Below the pieces are notes generated by a model. The model made no database searches. It was not told the DNA's origin and saw only the letters and a program-made list of their open reading frames with translations. Positions 34,498-46,700 of a DNA stretch of 64,000 nt are shown here, piece after piece (within the stretch, counting starts at the first letter, position 1; every line of letters starts with the position of its first letter). Where the stretch lies: contig JAPNXP010000017.1 of assembly GCA_028753945.1 (NCBI GenBank), positions 558,001 through 622,000 of the forward strand, read 5' to 3'. The translations under genes were made by a program, and so were the position numbers. Origin of the DNA: Hexactinellida sp. DTS-2022 (lineage: Eukaryota; Porifera; Hexactinellida).

Positions 34498-34793
34498 CAC
34501 GGTACATGGTATACCGATGGTATAATTAGGTATAACTAATTATACCAAATTAGGAATTGTTTCGGTATAACAATCTATGCTTCCATTAAACATTTAATTT
34601 ACCTTCATCTATACTACCTTACATACTAAAAATATACGTGGTATATTGTGGTATAATATTGGGATTATCTAGGTGTAATGTAGAGTAAATTTAATAAATA
34701 TTATTAGTACGTGTACCGAAACAGGCGAAACTAGATACTAATTTGGTATAATTGGTTATACCTCAATATACCATCGGTATACCACGTACTGTG
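34498..34793. mobile_element. MITE with GGTATACC arms, 8-bp TSD
   Basis: The ends CACGGTACATGGTATACCGA and, inverted, CACAGTACGTGGTATACCGA are flanked by exact ATTGTAAT (34490-34497, 34794-34801). 296 bp, filled with GGTATA repeats. Confidence 0.9.
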
Positions 34794-34880
34794 ATTGTAA
34801 TATGCAAATTCTGACTCCAGAATTGAATTCAACATGGTCGATTTATTCTAGATGCTTGATTTCTAATCATTACGAATATG

Positions 34881-35346
34881 CAGTGTTGCCGTGGGAAGGG
34901 AATTTTCATTCCCATTCCCATCCCATTCCCATAGGATTCCCACAGGATTTCCCATAGGATTCCCACAGGATTCCCATAGGATTCCCACAGGATTCCCACA
35001 TGTGGGAATTCCCATAGGATTTCCCACATGTGGGATTTCTATAGGATTTCCCACATGTGGGAATTCCCACAGGATTCCCACATGTGGGAAATCCCATAGC
35101 ATTTACAATTTTACACAGGATTCCTACGTATGGGAATTCGCCTATATAGTGTTCATGAATCATTATGGTTTGTCTACAACCATAATGTACACTATGCTTT
35201 ATTGGTAATATGATCTATATGAATGTGTGGAAATTCTATTAATAATCCTATGGGAATTCCCATAGGCTAAAAAAAATTCCCATTCCCATCCCATATGGGA
35301 ATTCTGTGGGAATTCCCACAGGATTCCCATACCCACGGCAACCCTG
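34881..35346. mobile_element. hAT-type MITE with GGGAATCCC arms
   Basis: The ends CAGTGTTGCCGTGGGAA and, inverted, CAGGGTTGCCGTGGGTA are flanked by exact CGAATATG (34873-34880, 35347-35354). The arms are short GGAATCCCACA/CCCACATGTGGG units. The several long open frames here are repeat translations (GILWESYG..). Confidence 0.9.
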
Positions 35347-36884
35347 CGAATATGACGTACTTTCGTAAATACTAATTTATTTATACATGAAAGTATTAAT
35401 TTACTTCTACTTATGTAATTGTTTTGGTCATGTACAAGACGCATATTTTGGAGGTGCCACTTGGTGGAAATGACGTCACTGTATTGTCTAATAGGCAAAA
35501 TTTGCTAAAAGTTTGAAGTTGAAATAACTCTAAATTATATGCAGGACTTAGATAATATTTTTATCTTAATCAGAAAACAACATTCGATTTCATAGGCTCT
35601 ATACTTTATTTAATTCACCAATCACTGAAATATATCTGCTCTTTTTTCATTCAGTCCTTTCAATATTCAAACATTTGAATTTATTTTTACAGAGAGAGGA
35701 GCCCCTAATTCATATCCTTTATGCCCTCCTAATGTCTTTTCTTCAGAAGTTACTTTCAAGATTCATTAGTATTGATATTATAAAAAAATCCAGAAATTTA
35801 ACACAAATTGATTATAGTGACATTGAGAATCTATTATGCGATGCTGAATTGTTTATTGGTATTTTAACAGGTCAGTCTCTAAATCGACTCCTTGAAGAAG
35901 GGACCATATCTTTTGCAGTTTTCTTGAAGTTTTTCAAATCTGCGAGGAGTTTTTACTAAAGTGCGGATTCTTACTTGATCGATTAATTACCTTTCAATGA
36001 GCCAATTATAAAGCATGCAAAATTTATTGATTTTCAAAAGCGTGATACCGGTGCGGATTTTTTGGACTTGGAATTTTTCGTGACACATTATAGTGATCTA
36101 CTGAATCTGTCTGTCGGTGAAGTGTCCCATTTATATGACGAATTTTTGGATTATCAACTAATGCTCGATGCTGAGATACCAGAATCTGTATTACGTGCAG
36201 CTTCTGTTAGGGTAGCTACAACCGATGAACAGTGTGACGCATCATTATTAAACATTGATGAAGAGTATGTTTATTATAGAATGGACATTATATGGGGATA
36301 TAGGAAGCGACCGGGATCCCGGTTTTAGTCCCGGCCCCGGGAAATCCCGGCTGTTTTTAGAGTCCCGAACCCGGTCCCGGTCCTGGTAAATATTGATGTT
36401 TTCCTGGGATCCCTAACCGAAATGGACAACTCAAAGTTGTTAATTGAATGAATAAACATTGTCATTGAAGCTAAAATTCTAAAAATGAATTTTTTCATTA
36501 AGTATTCCAAGTCCTCTGACATAGTATTTATGAAATGGAAGGTGATATTAATATCAACTTTTTCTTTCATGTCGAAGTAAATCCTATAACTAACATCTAA
36601 AATTCTAAATTATTAACTACGATCTACTGAAACAACTAATATAACCCAAAGTGTCTATTAATTCTATATTACTATCTTATATCGGTAAGAAGTCAACTGC
36701 TGATTAACAGTGGAAATAAGATTGGCATAATCTAATGGTGAATGGTGAATAATTACTGTGCCGACTATACTATAGTATAGTGGCCCAGTTCTAATCTTAC
36801 TGCTTTTATTTTTACTTTTTCTCCGTAGCAGGTGCCCTGGCCACACCTATATACATAGAGGGCTGAAACTTGGCATGTAGGTTC

Positions 36885-37622
36885 CAGTGTTTGCAAGCGC
36901 TGGTTCTATTCAAACCCCGCTGCGCTTCTAATTTTTGGGTGCCCGCTGCGCTGCGCTGCGTTGTTAATTTTTTTGGATCCCCGCTGCGCTGCGCTCCAAT
37001 TTCATATTAGGTTATCATATCATATATATATCATATTATATAACTTATGACTACTGTGCCTACGGGGTGGGCGGGCTAGCGCAAAGTAACAAATTTTCCC
37101 TAACTAATATACTCCTTGTGTCTATAGTCATAATCATGTAAATTTGTATAACTATCAATAACTCTAGTTAATATAAGTAATTTATTCCGAATTCATTAGT
37201 GTTAGTAGCCTATTTCGTAAACTTTGAACGTACATACTATTCCTTCGGCCTTCCACCAGTATTTCGTATTCAAATTAAATAGTCTTAAGTTAAACATGTT
37301 TTCATTTGGTTTCTCTATTATGTAATAATCAAGCAAAGACAAATATCTAATTAAAAATTACGTAGTTACGAATAGATATGAATATATTACTTTTATTTAC
37401 TGAGTGCAACATTAAAACTATTGAAGGATTTTTGGATATTCTCATTAATTGCTGAATTAAATAATTGATAGGTATTTGCCCCAGGTGTTTTAAAGAACTG
37501 TTCAAGGGCATAAATCCTGAAATGCGCTGCGCTGGAAATCAAGATAGCGCTGCGCTGCGCTTCGCTGGAAGTCAAAGTAGCGCTGCGCTTAATGCACTGC
37601 AGCGCAGCGCATGCAAACACTG
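36885..37622. mobile_element. hAT-type MITE with GCTGCGCTGCGC arms, nested
   Basis: The ends CAGTGTTTGCAAGCGC and, inverted, CAGTGTTTGCATGCGC are flanked by exact GTAGGTTC (36877-36884, 37623-37630). The arms are GCGCTGCGCT repeats. Confidence 0.9.
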
Positions 37623-37639
37623 GTAGGTTCGGAGTTGAC

Positions 37640-38460
37640 GTCTAATTTGCACCTGGGGTTACGATTTTTTATTAACAAATTTTGGACACATCTTTAACAC
37701 CTTTCAAAATTTTGTCTGGTCCATAACTCAAAATATGTTTTACTAAACTCCCAAATTTTATTTCACATTTGGATTCACCATAAAATTCTGCGTCTGATGA
37801 GATAAGAAAATTTTTAATAATGAGTTTAATTTCTGCCATAAATGGGAGTTGAAATTCCTTTGTTTACTCACACTTCAATTTCAGTAAAACTGTGAAATCT
37901 AATTCCATTGTTTCAACTTGTAATAATTATATTGATTTAACTTGTTAAATCCTACTCTATTGATTCAACTTGCGATAATTATATTGATTTAACTTATAAA
38001 TTCCAGCTGGCTTCTATTTAATTGTAGTATTATGTACTATACAATGGATTAAAAAGATAATAATAATATAAGGAATTTGTTGACTCAACTCAAATCACCG
38101 TGGATAACATTTCTAAATTAATTAAACATTATATTATAGTTTATTATCAATACATATGGCATTAAACTCAAGATGATTTATGATAGAAACAAACTTCAAA
38201 TTTATCTACCGTTCCTTGTGACTCGGACCAATTAACAAATGGTCTTGACACCTTGAGGCGTTGATGACTTTGCGAAAAAAAATCCAAAATTGCAGCTTCT
38301 GCCGACAGCATGTTCATTTGGAGGCACTATCAATAAACAACCAACAAAATATAGTGCCACCAAAGGAACATCCGTCGGCACAGGCTGCAATTTTTTATCT
38401 TTTGATTTTTGGTAGCTGTGTTTTAGCAAAACGAAATTGATAACATTATTCGACAATATG
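37640..38460 (+). repeat. Dispersed repeat A (copy 1)
   Basis: Shares AATTATATTGATTTAACTTG-like blocks, the CCTTTGTTTACTCACACTTC block and a CCTTGAGG..GATGAC block with 45780-47480 and, inverted, with 60100-61135. Ends with the TGCCGACAGCAT dyad (38300-38380). Confidence 0.6.
38300..38380. repeat. Conserved dyad hairpin TGCCGACAGCAT (copy 1)
   Basis: An imperfect palindrome: TGCCGACAGCATGTTC..GGCACTAT pairs with ATAGTGCC..GGAACATCCGTCGGCA around a short loop. Also found at 48963-49040 and 56850-56928. Confidence 0.7.
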
Positions 38461-39000
38461 TATTCTAACTACACCTTCCCATTCTTCGCCCCGTGGACCA
38501 AGTAAACTTCCCCTACGTGTGGTAGAACCCCTAATGGGAACAACATGTCTATTGTAAGGGCCATAATTTGATTTACTTCGATCCCGGTATCAATCCCGGT
38601 TAAAACCCGGTCCCGGTGAAAGATTATATTCCCGGTCCCGGTCCCGGAAAAGATATTGGTCCCAGTCGATCACTATGGGGATATTTGTTTAAAATGTTAA
38701 TATCAGATGGATCTAATAAGAGATTTATAATTTTGTCTAAAGTAGTTGAGATTGTTTTAGTTCTTCCTCATTCTAATGCAGCGGAAGAAAGAGTGTTTAG
38801 TTTTGTTAAACTAAACTAAACACCTCAGCGAAATTGTTTGAACATCGATGGTACCTTGTCTAGTATACTAATTACGAAACTAAGTGGTATTGAACCTTGC
38901 TATGAATACGAGCCTCCGATAGAATTGTTAAGAAAGGCAAAATCGGCCACATCTACTTATAATGCAATAATTCTTTACATTAAATATGACATCTCTAACA

Positions 39001-40776
39001 CATCATTTAGGAAATTTTTATTTATTTATATATTTTATAATAATAATAAAATGCTCACTGCTACCTTATATTTTAAAATGAGAGGGTAGAAACTAATTGA
39101 TAGGTAGAGAAAATGATTTTATATTGCCTTTTATTCAGATATTTTTGATAATTTAACTAAAATACGGACCTCCCGCTCTTTCTCCCGCTTTTAGAGTATC
39201 AACCAACCGCTTTTAGATGAAACTCCCGCCACAGGTCCCACTTTTGGGATATATATTTTAGGTTGGTAGCACTCATAATACATTTCGATGCTCTATCTCC
39301 AACCAATTTTCCGAAAAATGTGTATAACCATTTGAATATATAGTACAATAATCACAATTCTCAGAAAACTTGATGTGTGTAACACCGATCCGTCGCAAAG
39401 CTACCGATACCGAAGCGCTCCTGTTTACGAATAAGGAAATACGGGTATACATCTGAATTTAGTCTGAAATTCATTACGCTTGCAGAGCCGAGGCACGGGA
39501 TTAGAACCTGTTTGGCAAGGGAGTTTCAGAGCGAGCGTATCGATTGATTAATTTTGGGATTGGGGGCTTGCCCCCAAAAATTTTATAAACTTAATGTATA
39601 TTATTAAATAATGCAACATTCTTGTTTAAGCATTCCAACAATACTTTGATACACTATCTATCCAATTCTGAAAAAAATTGGATTCGGACATTTTTTTTAC
39701 CTTTCTGACGTCACCAAAGGTCAAGGTCACCGTCATTTTGTAAAAGAAAATTCGCAGTAATTTCCGGACCTTTGTATAGCTCGCATATCTCATAAAGTAT
39801 AAGTCGGGGAGAGAAAAAGTATACCTCAAAAATGATCCTTATCAGTTGTAGGTTTTTTCCCGCCGGTCGACTTTCAACTTTAACACTAAGTTATAGAGTT
39901 AATAATTATATAATGCCAAATTTCTAATAAAATCGTGTGATTATTCGAAAATCTATCGAAAAAAAGGATAAAATCGAAATCCAAGTTCTGTGTGGGGGGA
40001 AAACATGGAATAATAGAGTAGAGTTAAATTGGCACTAAATTAGAACTTGCGCCAAAAAGAGAAAATTGCTATTGTGCCATTGACTAGTATGGATTCACTA
40101 TTACGCTATTTTAAACTATCAAAAACTAATTCAAATTTTTCGATCTTAGAAATTCTGAGTTTATACGTCCTTCTTAGAATAACTGGTACTGTTCGTCAAC
40201 GCAATATTAATTGGGGGTTATCGGGCTTCGAAAATTTGATCCTGGATCTCCTTAATACTTGCTAAATTCTCAGGACAATTAGTAGAATTTGGATTAATTA
40301 TTAATATTAGTAAATAAGACCCTAGTTCATTTATTCGAAAATTCCAAGATTTTGGTCACGTTGGTATGGTAATTGCTTCATTGCGCGGGACAAAGAGACT
40401 CTATAGTAATACTCAAACTATGGCACATAAAGTAGGTGCATCGAATTTGAACATTTTTTGTCAAAAAATGAAATCTACCCACCGGAGGGTCGCATTCGCG
40501 GGGCCCCGGTATATGCCGTATGGTAAACCCGGGACTGGGTATAACCTAAACAATTTATATAGAATTGGTTTCAAAGTGGTAACTTACTAACGAAATTCTT
40601 CATAAAAATGTTATAAATTATTATATTCAAAATGTTCTTACACGTTTTTCTTAAATACAGTTGGATAAATAAATACCACAATCTTCTACAAAATACACTC
40701 AAGACTATAGGAAATTTTAATTCAATTTCCTATAGACTTGTTTTCAATTCTTCTTTATTAGTTATAACCCCTATAC
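39001..40776. other. Region upstream of fibrillarin exon 1
   Basis: 39380-39430 resembles the module GTAGCACCGATCCGTCGC found at 44400 and 50700. 39780-40200 recurs inverted at 47950-48360 (repeat C). Short open frames at 40047-40265 and 40366-40590 have no recognisable product. I see no convincing TATA box before the fibrillarin start. Confidence 0.4.
39780..40200 (+). repeat. Dispersed repeat C (copy 1)
   Basis: Shares ATAATTATATAATGCCAAAT, GAGTTAAATTGGCACTA and TAGTATGGATTCACTATTA blocks with the reverse complement of 47950-48360. Confidence 0.65.
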
Positions 40777-43700
40777 ATGTCTCGTTTTTTGAGAGAAAAC
40801 AGAACTAAAAGTCACAGAGGTACACAACCTCAGACATCTTTCTCCAGGGGGATGCGAGGAAGAGGTAGAGGTAAAAGTCCACTACAAGGAAGAGGTGGAA
40901 AACTGTTAATTGAACCTCACAGGCACCCAGGAATCTATATTGCTAAGTCTAAAGAAGATATGTTGGTGACAAAGAACATGGTTCCAGGTATAAAATTATT
41001 AATTTTTTAATTAAATTTAGGTAATTAAATTCTCTATAATACCTCACACACAGTGGCTTGACAAGTGTAACTATTGCAATTTTTGTTTGTTTCTCAAATC
41101 ACTTTCACGCTCTTCAGTATAACCTAAAACCTAGAAAACTGTAGTTTCGTGTCAAATTCCATTATGTTCCTATAAAAACACTATTGTATGCATTACTCGT
41201 TGAATTACATGCATAAATTCTAGTTATGGACTCACCGCTGAATGGCGGACACATCGTCGCCGGACATTTCGTCGCCGGACATTTTGTCCCGGACATTTCG
41301 TCGCTTGGAAATTTCGTCGCCGGACATTTCGTCGCTGCATAGTCAACATCCGCTATCTCGAATGTCTGTTAATTCAAACTAATACCGAAGAATAAGTCCA
41401 TTGGTTCACTAAGTTGTCGTTAATAGATCACTTCTACCAAAAGCCTAAAAAATCCATTGCTAACAATTGTTTTTAATTCACAATTAAATTCTAGTAAGCT
41501 TTGATGACAGTTGAAATCATATAAAATAATAACAGAATAGGTTGTAGTTACTGATGTACGTATATAAATACGTGAGATAATAGGATACATTATTAAATAT
41601 TTCTTCGTAACAATGGCTACATCTTTCAAAATCGAAATACTCAAGAGTAGTAAAAATAAGGAGAAAGCCTACATTGAAGGGTTTATTTATACTCTTAATA
41701 AATTTTCCACACAATTATCACATTGGGTTTGTGAAAATCGTGGAACCTGTAAAGCACGCATATCTACAAATGATGCAAATGTTGTCAAACCTACAAGCGT
41801 TGCAGGTATACATTCCTCTCATACACATGGGCCAAATACCTCCAGAGTTGAAATGCTTAAAGGCGTCACTAATATGAAGACTCGAGCGGAAAACTCGGAA
41901 GAAAGTACTAGATTAATATTCTTAAGTGGGATTGAAACAATGACCGATTCAGCTATTTCTACTCTAGTTAAATTTGATTCGCTTAAACGTACAATCCGTC
42001 GTCATAAATCTCGTAAGGAAGACTTTAATATTTCAACGTCTGCTGAAGATATAACTATCCCTGAAAAATTCAGAACAACATTGAAAGGAGAATCATTTTT
42101 ATTATTTGATTCCGGGATTGGCGATGTCAACAGAATATTAGTTTTTGGTACACATCAAATGCTTTCACTTTTGCGATATTCGAGCAATTGGTTCGCAGAT
42201 GGTACATTCAAAGTAGTACCAAATCAATTCTTTCAACTGTACACCATTCATTGTGAAAAAGATGGTTATATAACACCCTGTCAATATACACTCTTGAAAA
42301 ACAAAATGGAAACAACATACAGGAAAGTATTCAGAATTTTAATTGACTTAGAACCAGCCCTAAATCCATCTCAAATCATGGTTGATTTTGAAAAAGCAGC
42401 CCTTAATGCATTAGAAGACAACTTCCTTGCTGTTATCTCTGGTTGCTTTTTTCACTTTACGCAAAACATATACCGCCAAATTCAGGCAAAAACAAGCTAT
42501 CTAGAAGATGAAGAATTCGCGATGCAGATGAAAATGTTACTGAGCCTAGCTTTTGTCCCCGAAAAAATTGTTTCGATTGTTTCTTGATACTAATGGCTGA
42601 TTTTCCGTTTTCAGCATTAGATATCGCTGAATATTTTGAGGTAAACTACCTAGGTCAAAGAATTCCTGACCAAAGCCGAAGAGTACCACCTTTTCCAATA
42701 AGGATATGGAATATGCACCACAGGGTAACTTCAAGATTAGCAAGGACAAACAACGCAATCGAGGGATGGCATAACGCATTCAAATCAGGAATAAATTGTC
42801 ATAATCCAGGTTTTTTGAAGCTACTAAGTCATCTACGACGGGAACAATCGTTACAAGAGGCTATTTTTGTAAAGCGGGATGCAGGCGAATGCCCAAAGAC
42901 CTCAAAACTTTGTGCAGCGAGAAATGAAAGAATTTTAAGTCTTGTCGCCAACTACGATAATAGAGAAACTCTCTCATATTTGCGAGGGATAGCTTACAAC
43001 TTTCAATTCTAAGAAGAATAGTTTACATTACAAAATCAGTAGTATATATTTAATATTATCGTATTGACCTGCTAATTTAGCTTTCATTCTTTAAATCTTT
43101 TCTTCATTCAATATTAAAGTTTCCAATCTCGTATATGTTCATTTATATTCTATATAAATCATGGTTATCATACACTCAACATCCAGTATCTCGAAACTTG
43201 TTTGAGTTAACGGACATTCGAGATAACGGATGTTGACTATGCAGCGACGAAATGTCCAAGCGACGAAATGTCCGGCGACTAAATTTCCGGCGACGAAATG
43301 TCCAACGACGATGTGTCCGATTACCTTATCTATGATTCAAAGGATAATAAGGAAGAAGCTATTAGTTAACTTAATCTTTAATTCAGGGAGGCACATATGC
43401 CTTTAGGAATGCTATTTACATTCCAGTAAGTGATTCTTATAATATTCATATCAAATTTAGAGGGCTATCCATGCTTAATAATAGTCAATTATGCTATAAA
43501 AACTATCTCAGATTCTTGAATGTACTTGTAAATGCGATAATTAAGCTCTGTACCATTTACCGTCTCTATATTCCAGTGGTTCCCAAACTTAACTACTTCG
43601 CGACCCACTTTACTTCTCCAACAAACTCACGACCCCCTTATCTAATAAATATAAGAGCATCCTTATATGTAGACGGTCTATAAAAGCCCATACAAATAAG

Positions 43701-46700
43701 CCAGAATTTGTAGACCGTCTATAAATTCTGTAGACCACTTGCCCTGCTTTTTATGGGTAATACTAATATATGTAAGAAAATCTGGTCTAGAAACAGACGG
43801 TCTTCATCTATATTATTAAATCTCGATTGTTGTTTGTTTGTGTGTTGTCCGGATTGTATTAAAGTGACGGGGGGATAGAAACCGCATTAATATATGAGAT
43901 ATAAACTAACTGTGTTATTATTGGTAACAAATGTTATAATAGGTAAACAAATGTTATAATCGGTAAACAAGTATGCTGAAGACGAATTTCGCGTTATAAA
44001 TTTCTCATATTAATATTTGTTGTTGTTGTTTACACAAAATAGGTAAACAAATTAATGAAAATTCAAAATCAACCTAGAAGTTAGCTTCCAACGGGTATTA
44101 TAGGTAAACAAGTATGCCGAACACGAATTTCGCGTTTATAAATTTCTCATATTAATATTTGTTGTTGTTGTTTACACAAAATAGGTAAACAAATTAATTA
44201 AAATTCAAAATCAACCTAGAAGTTAGCTTTCAACGAGTATTATAGGTAAACAAGTATGCTGAACACGAATTTCGCATTTATAAATTTAGAATATGAAAAA
44301 CAAGTTAAAACTATGGAAATCTTATAAAGAGATGTATATAACGTCCCTTTCTACCATTTTCCATGGCAGAAAGTGTAAGGAGTAAGGCCGCACAGCCGCC
44401 GTTAACTTGAGAAGCGTAGCACCGATCTGTTGCATTGCGACCGAGACCGAAGGGCTCGTATAAGATATCTCTAAATATAACTATATTTGATACCTTACAC
44501 CATTCATTATATTATACTTATTTTTATTCAGTTAACACGAAATAGTTTGATATATTTCTTCTTTTCACCTTGTCCATTCATAATACTTATCACCACACTT
44601 TAAATTCAGACCCCAGTGGCGTACCCGTGGCCAGGCTCCGGGTGTCACAATCAGTGTAGAGCCCATCTAGAGCAGTTTCCAGTGTGCGGCACTTGGGGCA
44701 CAAGTTGAAGCAAAAAATATTTGTGAAAACCATAATGCCCACTAATATAATTCTATATACGGTAATGTCGCACCCAAATTTACCAGTGCCGAACCATCAT
44801 TCTCAATACTAATATATTTAAAATTAGTGCTACCTCGATTAACCTGACTAGTTGAGAGACCAAAAGGTTCTGAATACGAGGTCTCGCTGTACAAAGACCA
44901 CAATGTAATGGGAATTATGGGATAAAAACTTGAGATCAGTGGGCATGTTCGACTAAGAACGCCGAAATTATTTTACTCTCGTTAGCATAATTCGGTGTTA
45001 ATAATGTTAAATTTTCGACGATTTCCCAGCGAACCTATTCCTTCTCCGAATTGGTTCCTCCGCTATGGAATTATAAAAAAATCTGGATCCTCTCATGAAG
45101 AGACAACTGTGGTAAACCTTTAAAAAGTTGAGACAATTGAGTGTAAAACAAGTGTAAAATACTTAATGTAGAACATATAGTCAAGTCCAGGGTTTTTTTT
45201 AAGGGTCTTCTTGGTGGCAAAATGCCACCAAGATTTTGGGAAGTTACACCACGATTCAGGTCGGCAGCGGCCTCTGCAGTGTTGAATTACACCACGATTC
45301 GGGTCGGCCGCGGCCTCTGCAGTGTTGAGTTACACCAAGGCTGCGCTGAGTTGTACCAAGGTCTCAAAAAACCCTGGTCAAGTCCATTTGAAATGTTATT
45401 AGAATCACAGACGGTACAATCATTCAGAAGTTGCTACAACCCTTGAACCCATATGTGACATTAGTATAGAAACTTTGTATGTAAGCCCCAAGTATATCCC
45501 AGGTAAACTCTATTCCCAGCTACTGCACTGGCGATCCTCCGCTTAGTTGTTCATTGACCCCCTTGGGGGTCGCGACCCCCAGTTTGGGAATCACTGCTAG
45601 TATATTCAATGTAATATAATATTTGCTAGGGAAATTAATTGTTTTAGTTATTTTTACCATGTTTAAAAAATTTATTATCAAAATTCATGGGTGACTAATG
45701 ATGGATTGTTAACAAACTAAAATAGAATACTCAATGAAATTGTGAGAGAATGTCCGGAATTCCATTTATGAGACTAGATACATCATTTTAATGGTGCCAC
45801 TTTCTATAACCTATAGTTAAATAATACTTCATGAGTTGGTATCTGCTTCCAAAATGCCAATTTCCACTAAACACATTTTTATTCCTGTTTAATGTCACAA
45901 CAAGAACAATAAATGGTGCCCGAATATTCAATTTATATGCATTCGATAGAGAATTTAATTCTACACCTTTTCTACTGTGCACGAATTTTAAAATTGGGCT
46001 TACTTTGTGCCACAATTGAGTTGCAAATTTCCTTTGTTTACTAACACTTCAGTTCAATTTTATATATAACTCTATGGTTTAGACTTGTGATAATTATATT
46101 GAATAAGCTTGTGAAATCGAGTAGGCGTCTATTTGCTAATTGAAAACTAAGATTTTAGGTTCCATAACAACGACAGATTAAGTGAATATATTTCATTCTG
46201 CAAGAATACTCTTATACTATTAATATACTGATGTAATTAATTTTATTTAATTCAGTCTGTATTTGACTGTATAGATAGTAATGTTACCAAAACTATTATT
46301 TATAAATATAGTTCACCCTCCCTATTCCGAACCTAGCTAGTCCGAACAGCAGATCCTAAACTATCTATCGTAAATTTTGGATTTTGTTTGGAATATTACA
46401 ATGGAATTTTTTTTAAATGTCTTAGAGAAATATTTAGTTAGTACAGTAGATGTCGGATATAAGACCTCGGTTATAAGCCCGACGATGTGATTATAACTGG
46501 CATCCACTGTACCATGTTAAATGTTTAGTTTTAAAAGCTTTGGACTTAATGCTTCGGACATTTTTGTTTGGATAATTTATAGAGGCCTATAAAATCTTAT
46601 TATTCCACTATTCCGTACGAATTCACATTCGGAACAGAATTTTTTTGAATCGGAACTCCTCTCTCTCGAATGGCGAGGGTGTACTGTATTTGGATTTCAT

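Larger units (their letters stand above)
34285..35390 (-). mobile_element. Tc1-type MITE-A (copy 4), twice interrupted
   Basis: The body (ATACATTCAAGCTTCTAG.., GGTGTTAATCTCATTAACTA) matches copy 1. It is interrupted by two other MITEs (34498-34793 and 34881-35346), each with its own 8-bp duplication; the far end is lost. Confidence 0.6.
36301..38675. mobile_element. hAT-type element with CCCGGTCCCGG arms
   Basis: The termini TAGGAAGCGACCGGGAT and, inverted, TAGTGATCGACTGGGAC are flanked by exact TGGGGATA (36293-36300, 38676-38683). The arms are short CCCGGTCCCGG units. It contains the nested element 36885-37622 and a copy of dispersed repeat A (37640-38460). No transposase of its own. Confidence 0.85.
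35675..39000 (+). pseudogene. hAT transposase C-terminal half, split by insertion
   Basis: Coding remains lie at 35675-36300 (after an acceptor-like TTTTTACAG) and resume at 38676-39000. The second part has LPHSNAAEERVFSFVK and GTLSSILITKLS.. , the conserved C-terminal dimerisation region of hAT transposases; the first has the helical stretch that precedes it (IDYSDIENLL..IPESVLRAAS). The two parts are separated by the 2.4-kb element 36301-38675, whose exact 8-bp duplication shows a clean insertion. A stop near 35959, a frame change near 36000 and another after 38815 mark it as dead apart from the insertion. No hAT ends of this copy are visible. Confidence 0.7.
43574..45596. mobile_element. 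hAT-type non-autonomous element (2 kb)
   Basis: The ends CAGTGGTTCCCAAACTT and, inverted, CAGTGATTCCCAAACTG; subterminal CGCGACCC/GGTCGCGACC. Flanks CTATATTC and CTAGTATATTC are only partly alike. It contains a dispersed (Helitron-like?) repeat and the nested element 45188-45376. Confidence 0.65.

Noticed and set aside
34829-35498. Several overlapping open frames rich in GILWESYGNP on both strands
   Set aside because: They are translations of the GGAATCCCACA repeats of the MITE at 34881-35346.
41246-43319. Target-site duplication of the intronic MULE
   Set aside because: The bases beside the two termini (GAATGG and ATTACC) do not match.
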